NCBI RefSeq assembly: GCF_042100115.1
Contig: NC_091272.1
Coordinates: forward strand, 5,704,001-5,768,000
Direction: 5' to 3'
From: Alternaria dauci
Lineage: Eukaryota > Ascomycota > Dothideomycetes > Pleosporales > Pleosporaceae
DNA: 64,000 nucleotides
Shown here: positions 12,030 to 21,487 of the stretch, one piece after another
Numbering within the stretch: the stretch's first letter is position 1
How the letters are laid out: each line of letters starts with the position of its first letter
Position numbers and translations under genes: made by a program
The notes under the pieces: model-generated
Databases searched by the model: none
Told to the model about the DNA's origin: nothing
The model's input: only the letters and a program-made list of their open reading frames with translations

Positions 12030-13331
12030 ATGATTTCATCAGCGTTCACAGCATCCCAAAGCCCATCGGCCTTGACTACCTCGTCCTCGAATGAGTATGA
12101 TAAAGCACCTATTATCGCAATCATCGGAGTTGGCTATGTCGGAGAACATCTCATGGAAGTATTCTCTTCCGCTTTCCAGGTCATTGGATATGATATATCG
12201 GTCCCACGAATAGAGAGACTGCGTTCGAAGTATTCTTCAAGAAGTCGTATCAAGCTCTCGAATGATGAAAAAGACTTGAAAGATGCGTCTCGCTTTCTCG
12301 TCTGCGTACCGACAATTGTGGGATTGGACGGCAAGGTTGACTCCTCACACATTTGCAGCGCAATAGCCATGCTCTCGAATTATGTGAACAGCGAGTCCAT
12401 CGTGGTGATAGAGAGTACGGTCGCGGTTGGGATGACGAGAGAGTTCCTGGGACCGCTGGCTGCTTCGCGTGGCATCTTTGCCGGGATGTCACCAGAGGTA
12501 AGCATCCCGCATAGAGTGGGAAATTGACGGCTGACACTCGAGTAGAGAATTGACCCTGGCCGAGTCGAGCCTCCTCCCAGATCGATACCCAAAGTTGTCT
12601 CCGGACTTGACGACGTCGTCCCAGGCTCACTGAATGCCATCACACGATTATACGAGACAGTGTTCGATACCGTCATACCAGTCAGCAAACCCGAGGTCGC
12701 GGAAATGTCAAAGCTGTACGAGAACTGCCAAAGGACAGTAGCCATTGCCTACGCGAACGAGATGGCAGACGCCTGCCAAGGTTTAGGAATCGATCCTTTC
12801 GAGGTGGCACACACCGCCGCAAGCAAACCCTTTGGGTATCTGCCTATGTATCCATCACTAGGCATAGGTGGTCATTGCATCCCCTGCAACCCAGTCTATT
12901 TCTTGTCGACTTGCAATCTACCACTCCTCCAGCAAGCTCATGAACGAACAATGTCACGACCTTCGCGCATCGCCAGCCAGCTTCTCATCTCGTTGCTGGA
13001 AGATGCCCAGCGCAAGCACGGTGCGACACGCCGGCCCAGTCTTCTCGTAGTCGGAGTCGGATTTAAGCCCGGCCAGTCGGATCTTTCCAATTCGCCCGGC
13101 TTACAATTACTCAACTACATGCGCCAGTCTGGCGAAGTGGACCTGATGTTTGGTGATCCCTTGGTAAACCAGGACGCCGTACCTGAGGTTCCGAAACTGG
13201 AAGACAGCTCATGGAGACCGGACGTATTGAAGACATTCGACGCGATTATGGTGGCTGCGAAACAACCCGGCCTGGACTACAACATTCTAGATACCTTGGA
13301 AGATGTGCGGGTTGATGTTTGGAACCGATGA
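12030..13331 (+). CDS. Nucleotide-sugar dehydrogenase (UDP-sugar 6-dehydrogenase family)
   Basis: NAD-dependent four-electron oxidation of a UDP-hexose or UDP-N-acetylhexosamine to the uronic acid (family knowledge). Exons 12030-12497 and 12546-13331 are joined by a 48-nt phase-0 intron; 417 aa, a normal family length. The Rossmann motif GVGYVG is at residues 33-38. SPERIDPGR spans the splice junction, as expected in the family. The catalytic Lys/Asn helix EMSKLYENCQR has Lys212 and Asn216, and the catalytic Cys267 lies in GIGGHCIPCNP. The family Asp after that Cys is Asn271 here. The type is closer to bacterial WecC/TviB-like enzymes than to the eukaryotic UDP-glucose dehydrogenase. The substrate (UDP-Glc, UDP-GlcNAc or UDP-ManNAc) cannot be settled from sequence. 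It is placed to feed the adjacent glycosyltransferase. Confidence 0.88.
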
Positions 13332-13771
13332 CAGACGGAACGGCTACTGTAAAACGATCTGAGTTCCATTTCCAAAAGATTCCTTAGCTTTCTCCGGCTG
13401 GCAGCTGTGTCGGAAGATACACTTTTTGGCGACTCAGTATAAGTAGAAGAAAGCTACTTAGCCGAAAGACAGAAGCTATCGGACCGTGTAAATGCCCGAG
13501 GGGGAAGATCTTTCCCGCAGCACGACTGGCGGTGCCTAGTACGGATCCGCTGACATCGGGCCTACTGTGGTTTCATGCGGCTCAAATGGCTCATGGCAGC
13601 CTCAACATCCAGAAGCGGTGAGGATGCATCCATCCCGCGACCAACGTTTGAATTCAAACATGGCAGCTCCGACGGGAAGCGCACGCAATCGTCTTACATT
13701 GCTACCGCCGACATGTGATTTACAAAAGCCGAACTATCCCCCAAGTCAGTCAGCCAGGTATCCAATCCACC
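13332..13771. other. Spacer between dehydrogenase and deacetylase
   Basis: A 440-bp spacer, both neighbours on the plus strand. It should hold the terminator of the dehydrogenase gene and the promoter and leader of the deacetylase. A first coding exon with a signal peptide could lie here, but I could not build one with a consistent frame. Confidence 0.4.
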
Positions 13772-14898
13772 ATGACTAGTGCACTAGGGGCTTTCAGTCC
13801 CTTTTACTACTATCCGCTGGGGAAGACATGTCCCGTAGCACAGCCGCTCGTTAGCGTCGCGAACCTTACCTATGGAAGGTGTGGACCAGGGGTTCGCCAG
13901 TTGTCTTGTAGCCAATGCTGCTCGAAAGATGTGAGTAATCAAAAACTCTCCCATCAACCACTCTCTTAATCAACGTGCGTAGTGCTACTACGTGACTGAT
14001 CCAAACAATTCTGGCGTCTCAACGTGCCTCGAAGAGTTTGGACTAGCGTGTGATGGCTCTGAATGGCCACCGGGATTTAATACGTCGGATACACCGAGGC
14101 CAGAGCTTGGGGACATTCCGTACGGAAAGAGGTTCACGAGTTGCACAGTGGAAAACACACTTGCACTTACGTACGACGATGGACCCTCAGAATGGACCCC
14201 CGATCTGCTTGACATACTGAAGGAACATGATGTCAAGGCAACCTTTTTCGTCAAGGGTATGAAGTTGTATGAAGACTTGATCAATCATCGCAGCGATAAG
14301 ACCCCTGCAATTATAAGAAGGATGTACAATGAAGGACACCAGATTGCTGGACATACCTGGAGCCACCCAGACATGGACCAGCTGGATACGCAGCGGCGGA
14401 GACATGAACTCATAAAGGGAGAGATTGGGTTCGTCGACATCTTAGGTTTTTTCCCGACGTACATGCGCCCACCATTCAACAGCTGCAAAGCCGGATGCCA
14501 GGCCGACGTCGGAGAGCTCGGGTACCATGTGGTGAGTATGGAGGCTGCCGCTGTATCCGGGGGAACATGAAGAAGCAAACTAACTCTGACGCAAGACTTC
14601 GAATGAGATTGAGGGTCGCGACTGGGCAGGTAATTACACCTTCACCGAGGAGCACTTTATGCAAAAGATTACGAGTAAGAGTAACCGTGATGGAATCCGC
14701 GCCTGGCTGGGCATAGCGCATGATACGCACCATCAATCGGTGCATCGCTTGACGCCGTTTATGATCAAAAACGCGAAGGAGCGGGGGTTCAAGCTGGTAA
14801 CCGTGGGCGAGTGCTTGAACGATCCAGAAGAGAATTGGTATCGGGACCCTCTGACGGGTGAAGCGGTCCGTGATCTGCCTCCCAAAGGCACGCTGTAA
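13772..14898 (+). CDS. Polysaccharide (chitin) deacetylase, NodB domain
   Basis: Carbohydrate esterase 4 enzyme that removes N-acetyl groups from GlcNAc-type polymers (family knowledge). Exons 13772-13930, 13983-14531 and 14596-14898; introns 52 and 64 nt; 336 aa with this start. NodB motifs are complete: TYDDGP (Asp118, Asp119), HTWSHP (His177, His181 for metal), MRPPF (Arg215) and GIAHDTHH (His278). The N-terminal 55 residues hold a Cys cluster (CGPGVRQLSCSQCC) that resembles a degenerate type-1 chitin-binding module. No signal peptide is visible after ATG 13772, although the enzyme should be secreted, so an upstream exon may be missing. It is the last gene of the cluster and co-directional with the dehydrogenase. 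Its target may be the polymer made by the neighbouring synthase, or cell-wall chitin. Confidence 0.85.
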
Positions 14899-15107
14899 TG
14901 TAGTCATCGCTGTTGTATGATTTCAGCATGTAGGAAATGAAACGGAGAGTTGAACGTATTTCATGGAAGAAGTCACAATCGAATGTGCTAGGCTTTCTTG
15001 GAGGTGTCGGCGACGCGATGACGTCCCCGTCGCGTGCTAAGTATCGTCCGTGCATCTCCAAATAGCTGTACCAGCAAGCAGCGCAATATCCTTCAGTACC
15101 AATAATC

Positions 15108-16046
15108 ATGTCACGCACCGCCATACCCCGCGCAGCACTACGTCTTAGCTCAAGAAGCTCGTTGTGTGCATCTTCGAGGTCAATTGCAGCGCCTAGCCGT
15201 ACAATGTAAGCTCCAATTGCTGTTTTACGCGAACCCCTCCGCTCACACCACATAGTCCTCTTTTGCGCCCAACACCGCAATGCTCTTCTCATGCCGCTCG
15301 AGCCTTTTCAGTGAGCACACAATTACAGAAGAAAGCCGGCAAAGCAAACAAAGCCCATGCGCGAACCGACTCGACCCCGCCCGTGACCAACCCGGGGCCC
15401 CTCACACCCACCGATGAAGCCTACGATGTCTCGGGGCTCGAGGCACAGATCCTCAAGGCCCTGGAGAAGCTCACACACGATCTTAGTCAGCTGCGTAGTG
15501 GAGGAAGGCTGAACCCGGAGATCGTAGAAAGCTTGAAAGTGCAACTAGGCACGGCAGGACACGGCAAAGAGACTGTGAAGCTGGGCGACATTGCGCAGGT
15601 CGTTCCGAGGGGGAGAGTGTTGAACGTAATTTGTGGCGAAGAAGCGGTACGTTGAAACCATCACTACGACAGCATCAGGCATTGATACCAGACAGCACAT
15701 CAAGCCCATCAGCACCGCCATCGCATCCTCACCGCACTCGCTCACGCCCCTCGCACCCGAGTCCATCAACCCTCTCACGATTCAGGTCCCGCTACCGCCT
15801 CCGACCGGAGAGTCACGTCGCATGGCCGTAGCGGAGGCTGTCAGAGCCGCCGAGCGCGCAGACAAGGCGATACAGAAAGAGCGACAGGAACACAACAAGA
15901 AGCTGAGGAAATTTGAGGTCAACCGCGAGGTTCTGCCAGATGATTTGCAAAGGGCGAAGAAGAAGATGGAAGACGTGGTGAAGAAGGGACACGAAGAGGT
16001 CAAGCGCATCAGTGACGGCGCGAAGAGGGTGCTTGAGAGTCAGTAA
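15108..16046 (+). CDS. rrf1: Mitochondrial ribosome recycling factor
   Basis: Releases mitochondrial ribosomes from mRNA after termination (family knowledge). Three exons, 15108-15205, 15256-15646 and 15696-16046; introns 50 and 49 nt; 279 aa. The first exon was found by joining GTAAGC...CATAG. It begins MSRTAIPRAALRLSSRSS, an Arg/Ser/Ala-rich, acid-free mitochondrial presequence. The RRF core follows: the first helix near EAQILKALEKLTHDLSQLR, then the beta domain (VPRGRVLNV, AHIKPISTAI). The second and third helices contain PLPPPTGESRRMAVAEAV and DDLQRAKKKMEDVVKKGHEE. Length and order fit fungal mitochondrial RRF. Its start lies 209 bp after the deacetylase stop, but it is unlikely to belong to that cluster. 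Confidence 0.9.
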
Positions 16047-16459
16047 ATAGCATCCTGGAATGCACTGTTTGGAAGGCACGTTGACATTGCGTCACAATAC
16101 TCAAGAGCTCTGAGATGCCGCATGTGCGGTCGCGATGTGTCGCACCCACTGCAGACCCTACCTTAGGTCTGGTCTGCCTTGCGAGCCCGTGTATGTGCTC
16201 ACACATTTTCAGAATGATGCTGGCCTATGGAACTATCACGCACTCCCTAAAGTAACGCATGCTGCGAGACTCCTATTGGACGGCATGTCATGCAATATCA
16301 ACACGAGCAAAGCGAGGAGCTCAGCCTCCACAACAGGCTTGGCACGACCCCTCGTGCATCAGCTGGTAATCTTGGAGACCACAACATATAGGAGGTCGCT
16401 AGCCAAAGCAACTAGTGGGTTTGTCATGTATGAGGAATGAATCTCGTAGTTCGGCGGCT
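16047..16459. other. Intergenic, nothing recognised
   Basis: A 413-bp spacer between the recycling-factor gene and the 411-aa hypothetical gene, both on the plus strand. No feature beyond the expected terminator and promoter. Confidence 0.5.
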
Positions 16460-17751
16460 ATGGCGACTGTCGTAAAGCCAGAAGACACCGGTACGGTCCA
16501 GCTTGACGAAGTGGACGAGAGGAAGGTATCCTTGTGCTGACATCCGCAACTTCTCGTTGCATCTATATTGACATCAGATAGGGTCCTACAACCACGACGA
16601 CATCTATACCATCGACTGAAGGCGTCGAGATCACTCGTCTGCCTGTGGAAGATGACCTACCGCTACCAACCAGTAATGGGCCGAGATCGACATTCCATAT
16701 CTACGAAAAGCACGAGTGTCACAAATGGATCTCACCAGTCGTCGACCCTGTGCTAGAACAGCGGTCTGGCCCTACGACTAAGCAACAGAAAACAAGACAG
16801 AAGAAGCAGAAGGAACGTCAAGCCGCCGGTCTTCCTCGCGTCGTACCAGACGAGAATGCCTTCTTCCTCCACCGACCCTATCTTGCCTTCCATGTGCCGC
16901 CCCGTGTTCTTTACACTGGCAACAGCAAGTATACAGCACGGCCTGCTATTCTGATACACGAAGGTTCTTGGTGGAAAGAATACAAGCTCCAGTTACTCCC
17001 ATCTACACCGGACGTAATCGATCCGCGTGGGGTAGTCGGATGGCGACACAACGGAGGCGACAAGAAAGCGCTCAAGCTCGATCATCACAAGCTCAAGGGT
17101 TATAAAGCCCGCACATGGAGACTGTGGGGTGAGACGGGCAAGAACTACGTTCACTCTGTAAAAGCCACACGCCAGACTGGCGACGGGTTTGATCCTGATG
17201 CGGCTCAGGAATCTAAGGATAAGTCGGAAGAGCCTGCGATGGCCAGTGAGGTAGTGTACCTGCGGTGGACGAAGCCTCTATCCCGTCACACAAGATGCTA
17301 CCACTTCCAATATGCAGGCATCGACTTCTCTTGGAAAGGAACGAGTTCTGTTCAGGAATCTCGGGCCTGTGGGCTCATGTTGCGCTTCAACCACTTGAAG
17401 CTGGTAGCCAAGTTGCCAGTCAAAGAGAAGGAAGAAGGACAAGTTGAGACATGTCTGGGAACTTATACGTCATCTGTTGCGGCTAGGAAGAATGGTACTC
17501 TGGAGTTGTTTGATAGCGTTATCTTGCGACTGATTGATGAACACGCGCCATCCTTGCTCGCCCGGCCAGGAGACGAAAATGAAGAGGAAGAGGAGGATGC
17601 AGCGAGGGTCCTCCGGGTGAAGAGAAGCACACTGTATCAAGTATTTGTGGCTACTGCCATGTGCATGATCAAGAGCGAAAAGGAAAAGAGACATACTTTG
17701 CTGGATTTGCTAGTTGCTGGTATCACGGAGGGCGGTGGTGCGGGTGGATGA
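16460..17751 (+). CDS. Hypothetical protein, 411 aa, unrecognised
   Basis: Exons 16460-16525 and 16582-17751, joined by a 56-nt phase-0 intron (GTATCC...GATAG). I do not recognise a family. The protein is soluble, with no membrane segment or signal peptide. A basic stretch near residues 105-120 (KQQKTRQKKQKERQ) could be a nuclear signal. Trp- and His-rich blocks follow (EGSWWKEYKLQLLP, YHFQYAGIDFSWKG), then an acidic run (ENEEEEEDAA) and a helical C-terminus ending in GGGAGG. The long open exon, the matching small first exon and the low stop density support a real gene. The well-ordered aromatic blocks suggest a folded domain. Function is unknown. Confidence 0.75.
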
Positions 17752-18023
17752 TTCTGTGGGAGCCTGACCCTTTAGTACTTGTCTATGTCCACGTAGCATT
17801 CAATTCATGTACAAAATTATGGTAGAAGTGTAAAAGTAGTTTCATGAACCAGGAGTGTGTCAAGGTACTAATAGCAACTGAGCCTCGGCTGGTGCAGCTA
17901 TCGATAAGCCTCGCGCTAGACATTGGAGTTAGCCACCACTCATGACGTGTGACATTGCCTTTTCTGCAATTCCCACAGCGACCTTTTCCTCGACATTGCA
18001 TACCTGCACCCTGGCTTTTCTGT

Positions 18024-19763
18024 ATGCCCGCATTTGCTTTCCCGAGACAGTACATATGCGCAGGCTGTCTGCGCGCGCATCGAAGATCCAATGTCTTCGT
18101 TCCATCCCGACCTGCGGCGAGTAGGCCGCTGAGGCGATATGGGCAGACGGCTACACAGCACAAACCGGAAGATGAGGGAAAACATGAGGAAGGAGGCACA
18201 AGCCAAGGAGTGAAGCAGCCGGGAGGGGAAGCTGAGAAGGAAGAAGGCGCTTTCACGCGACGAATGCGCGATATGAGCGAAGAAGCGTTGGAATCCGGAG
18301 GCCACAGCGCTATCAAGGCTGTCGAGGAGGCCGGATTCAGCGCAGACCTCAAGGCACAGCTGGAACAGCGCATCGCATCCGCAAACCTCAGATCCTCCGA
18401 AGCAGATCTGCCCGACTACGCCTCTCGCCACACACGCGACCTTGCCACAGCCGAAGCCTGGTCCGGCACAGAGTCTCTCCACGATGCCAGTCTGCGCATG
18501 CTGAACGATGCCCACAAGCCCTTGCGACTGGGGAGACCCCCGAAGATGCCCGGCGTACCCATACCGCAGTCAATTGATACCGGACATGCTCGGAGCAAAG
18601 AGGGTCGCGGCTTGCGATTAGCCAATGCACGCGACAGGAGTACAGTGTATGCAACCATCAAAGACGACGAACACATGGAGGCCGTAGACCGGGAGAAGCG
18701 GCTGCAGGAGCTCAAAGATCGCTTCGATCCGCATGCGCGTGTCATCGTCCCTGGATCCATCCAAGGACTTGCCTCTCTCGCGAATAAGAGAATCGAAGAT
18801 GCGATTGCTCGTGGCCAGTTCAAAAATATACCCCGCGGGAAGACGGCAAATGTGGAGAGGGACTACAATGCATCAAGCCCTTTTATCGACACGACCGAAT
18901 ACTTCATGAACAAGATTATTCAAAAGCAGGAAATTGTGCCGCCGTGGATCGAGAAGCAACAGGAGCTCACATCGGCAGCAAGCAAGTTCAGAAGTCGTTT
19001 ACGGGCGGATTGGAAGAGGCATGCTGCGCGCGTGATAGCCAGCAAGGGCGGGTCGCTGCTGGACCAAATCAAAAGAGCAGAAGCGTACGCCAAGGCAGAG
19101 CTCATTGCGAATCCTCTAAAGAGGAAACAAGAGACACTGACTGCCGTGGATGATAATGGGCACATGTCTCAGATTACCTTGTCAGGGGGGCTGAAGGTAA
19201 ATCCAGCAGGTGAAGGATCGAGTGCGGAACCGGTGGTCACGGAAGAGGTTGTAGCGAAGATGGTCACCCTCGACGCCTCGCCGGAAGCTGTAGCGAAGGA
19301 TCCAGGAGCAGCCAATGTAGCAGACACGACCACCCAAACCATGCAAGTGCCTGTTCCTACGCCTGAACCAGAAGTACCACCCGCGCCTTATCCCTTTCGC
19401 GACCCTGATTGGGAACGCGTTGAGGGTAGCTACTGGAACGTCGCTATCAAAGACCTGAACGACAAGGCGCGTAGCTATAATCTCCAAGCACCCGAGCTAG
19501 CCAAAAGACCTTACTTCAATCTGCAGCGCGAGCTGAACTCCTGCTTCGCCGACGTCGCGCCTCAGCTTGCCGGGGCCATTCTCGATCGTGCACGAAAACC
19601 ACCTAAGAAAGCGGATGGTTGGCAGAGCTCCGGCCAGAAGAGCGTGCTGGACAACATCATTGGAGGGCCAGTCCGCGTGCGAGACGAACGCCGCGAGAAA
19701 CAATACGGCTTCAGGCAGTTTTGGAAAGACCTCTGGGCTGACAAGTCAAGCAATCCGTATTGA
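18024..19763 (+). CDS. Mitochondrial DUF1992 (DNAJC28-like) protein
   Basis: Single exon, 579 aa from ATG 18024; the frame is open 25 codons further upstream but has no ATG there. The N-terminus (MPAFAFPRQYICAGCLRAHRR, then Arg-rich to residue 45) looks like a mitochondrial presequence. The DUF1992 domain lies at about residues 252-320: NKRIEDAIARGQFKNIPRGK, then PFIDTTEYFMNKIIQKQEIV and PPWIEKQQEL. It is followed by a basic helical segment and a Pro-rich linker. A C-terminal conserved block follows (DPDWERVEGSYWNVAIKDLN, PYFNLQRELN). No J-domain is present, as in other fungal members. The biochemical role is not established to my knowledge; the location is inferred from the presequence. Confidence 0.85.
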   Translation: MPAFAFPRQYICAGCLRAHRRSNVFVPSRPAASRPLRRYGQTATQHKPEDEGKHEEGGTSQGVKQPGGEAEKEEGAFTRRMRDMSEEALESGGHSAIKAVEEAGFSADLKAQLEQRIASANLRSSEADLPDYASRHTRDLATAEAWSGTESLHDASLRMLNDAHKPLRLGRPPKMPGVPIPQSIDTGHARSKEGRGLRLANARDRSTVYATIKDDEHMEAVDREKRLQELKDRFDPHARVIVPGSIQGLASLANKRIEDAIARGQFKNIPRGKTANVERDYNASSPFIDTTEYFMNKIIQKQEIVPPWIEKQQELTSAASKFRSRLRADWKRHAARVIASKGGSLLDQIKRAEAYAKAELIANPLKRKQETLTAVDDNGHMSQITLSGGLKVNPAGEGSSAEPVVTEEVVAKMVTLDASPEAVAKDPGAANVADTTTQTMQVPVPTPEPEVPPAPYPFRDPDWERVEGSYWNVAIKDLNDKARSYNLQAPELAKRPYFNLQRELNSCFADVAPQLAGAILDRARKPPKKADGWQSSGQKSVLDNIIGGPVRVRDERREKQYGFRQFWKDLWADKSSNPY

Positions 19764-21487
19764 GCCACTACCAAGGCCGACGATCATCCTTCCGCGGGAT
19801 ACTAAACCTCGTTACCCTTGCCCCTCGAACCGACTCGCCCACCGTTTACGCATCCTTCGTACATGACATGGTGTAAGAACTCGATCGACACGCACTCGCC
19901 TTCTCGCCTACCCTCGGCTGCTGCACAGTGGAACCGTGACTCGGGGCGAGACGGCAGCGCAGTCTGGATAACCCGGGTTCGGTTTTGGGTTTGGCTTTTT
20001 TTTTTCTCTCTTCCTGCCGTCATGCGGCATATGCATGTGTGATCGAATATGGACGTGGATTGACATCCTTTACCTCGAACCGAGGGCGCGCTACCGGGGC
20101 CTTGGGTCGATAACGCAGGAGTGAGGCGTCGGGAGTGCCGTGACAAGCAGGGGTTCGTACGACACTTGCTACACCCCCCTCTGAGACATGGTTCTGCGAA
20201 TGCGAATGGCCCTATTTGGAGCCGGCTGCATGAGTTCGGTTACTCGGTGGGGTCTGCTCAGGAATAGAGGCGTTCGCGCACATCTAGTTGCTGGTGTTCG
20301 ACTGGTGAGGGTAGCTTTGGGATTTTCAAAGACGCGAGTCTGACGGTCACGCGTGGTCGATCGGTGGTCTTGTCACCACGCAAGGACATGGTGCCATTGA
20401 GAGCAGATAGTGCCTGTGGGCGAACAGTCGATACCCGTCTCTTGTCAATGGATAGTCACTCGAGGTAGAAGCGAAGGATGATGTTATCGGTGTGCATGCC
20501 ATCACCATGCATCTCTCATGTAGACACTGAGTGGCTACAGAGTACACCACTCTGATAATGATACTTGCCCCCAATCTGTTTTCAAAGAACATCGCCGACA
20601 CCCGGTCCTTGTCCGATCCCGACTTTACCAATCCCTTCTCGACCCCTTTCTTCGTTCGCTGGTTGGCCCACCGGCTAAGCGGCAGGATCATGCACAGTGA
20701 AGAAGTTTCACCCCACCGACGTCGGGTCTTCTTGCTCTTTGGACTTGACACGAATCCGAACGCTGAAACTCGCAAGTGTATGAAACTGGATTGGCGTGTC
20801 TGACGCGCGGTTAGTGCGAGAGATTGCGATACAAACCGGGTAATAACGCTTTGGAACTTTTTGATCCTCCGTATGCATGATTGCCCACCGTTGTGTGTGG
20901 CATCTCTTGGCCAACCGAGAAGATGATGGCAAATGTCTCTTTTCTTTTCCTCGCGTCCGGCAAAAAGATAATCTCCCGTTCGTCCCGTCCACTATGCTAA
21001 GATGTGTTGGCGCACACAAAGTCACCGATCAGACGAGACGAGACAAGCACATGGGAAAACATCCAAATCCTCCAAATTCCATGTCTTCCCTTGATAGGAA
21101 AGCCTGCTCCCGAGTCATGATAAGGCAATCATTGGTGGAAGAATCCCATGTCCATATTGAGAAAAGAAGTAACATTTGTCGATCATACCCATTACCCTTC
21201 CAAGCAAGCATACTGCCCCCAAAAGCTCATTTGCGCTAGCACAATACCGCTAATCACATTTCGTAACTATACTCTCATTGTATCCAAAAGGAGTACTGAT
21301 ATTACCTCTTTCTGCTCCGCCGTACCCACCAGGTGAAGATTCGTCGTGTGAAGCTAGACCCGTTACAGCGGACCCGTTGCCCGTTTCTGATGTGACAGAC
21401 TCGCTTCGTGTCATAATCGGTACGGGACCGTGACATGTGCCCACACCTGTGGCAGCTGTTACTGCCGATCCGGTCTAGCCGGCACCA
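19764..21487. other. Intergenic 1.7 kb, no gene recognised
   Basis: Lies between two convergent genes, the DUF1992 gene and the Ser-rich gene. A T10 tract sits near 19997-20008. Several short frames overlap on both strands without family signal. No repeat or tRNA was seen. Confidence 0.45.

Noticed and set aside
14789..15292. 167-codon minus-strand frame over the start of the recycling-factor gene
   Set aside because: It overlaps the plus-strand presequence exon and the deacetylase 3' end, has no family signal, and the plus-strand models explain the sequence.
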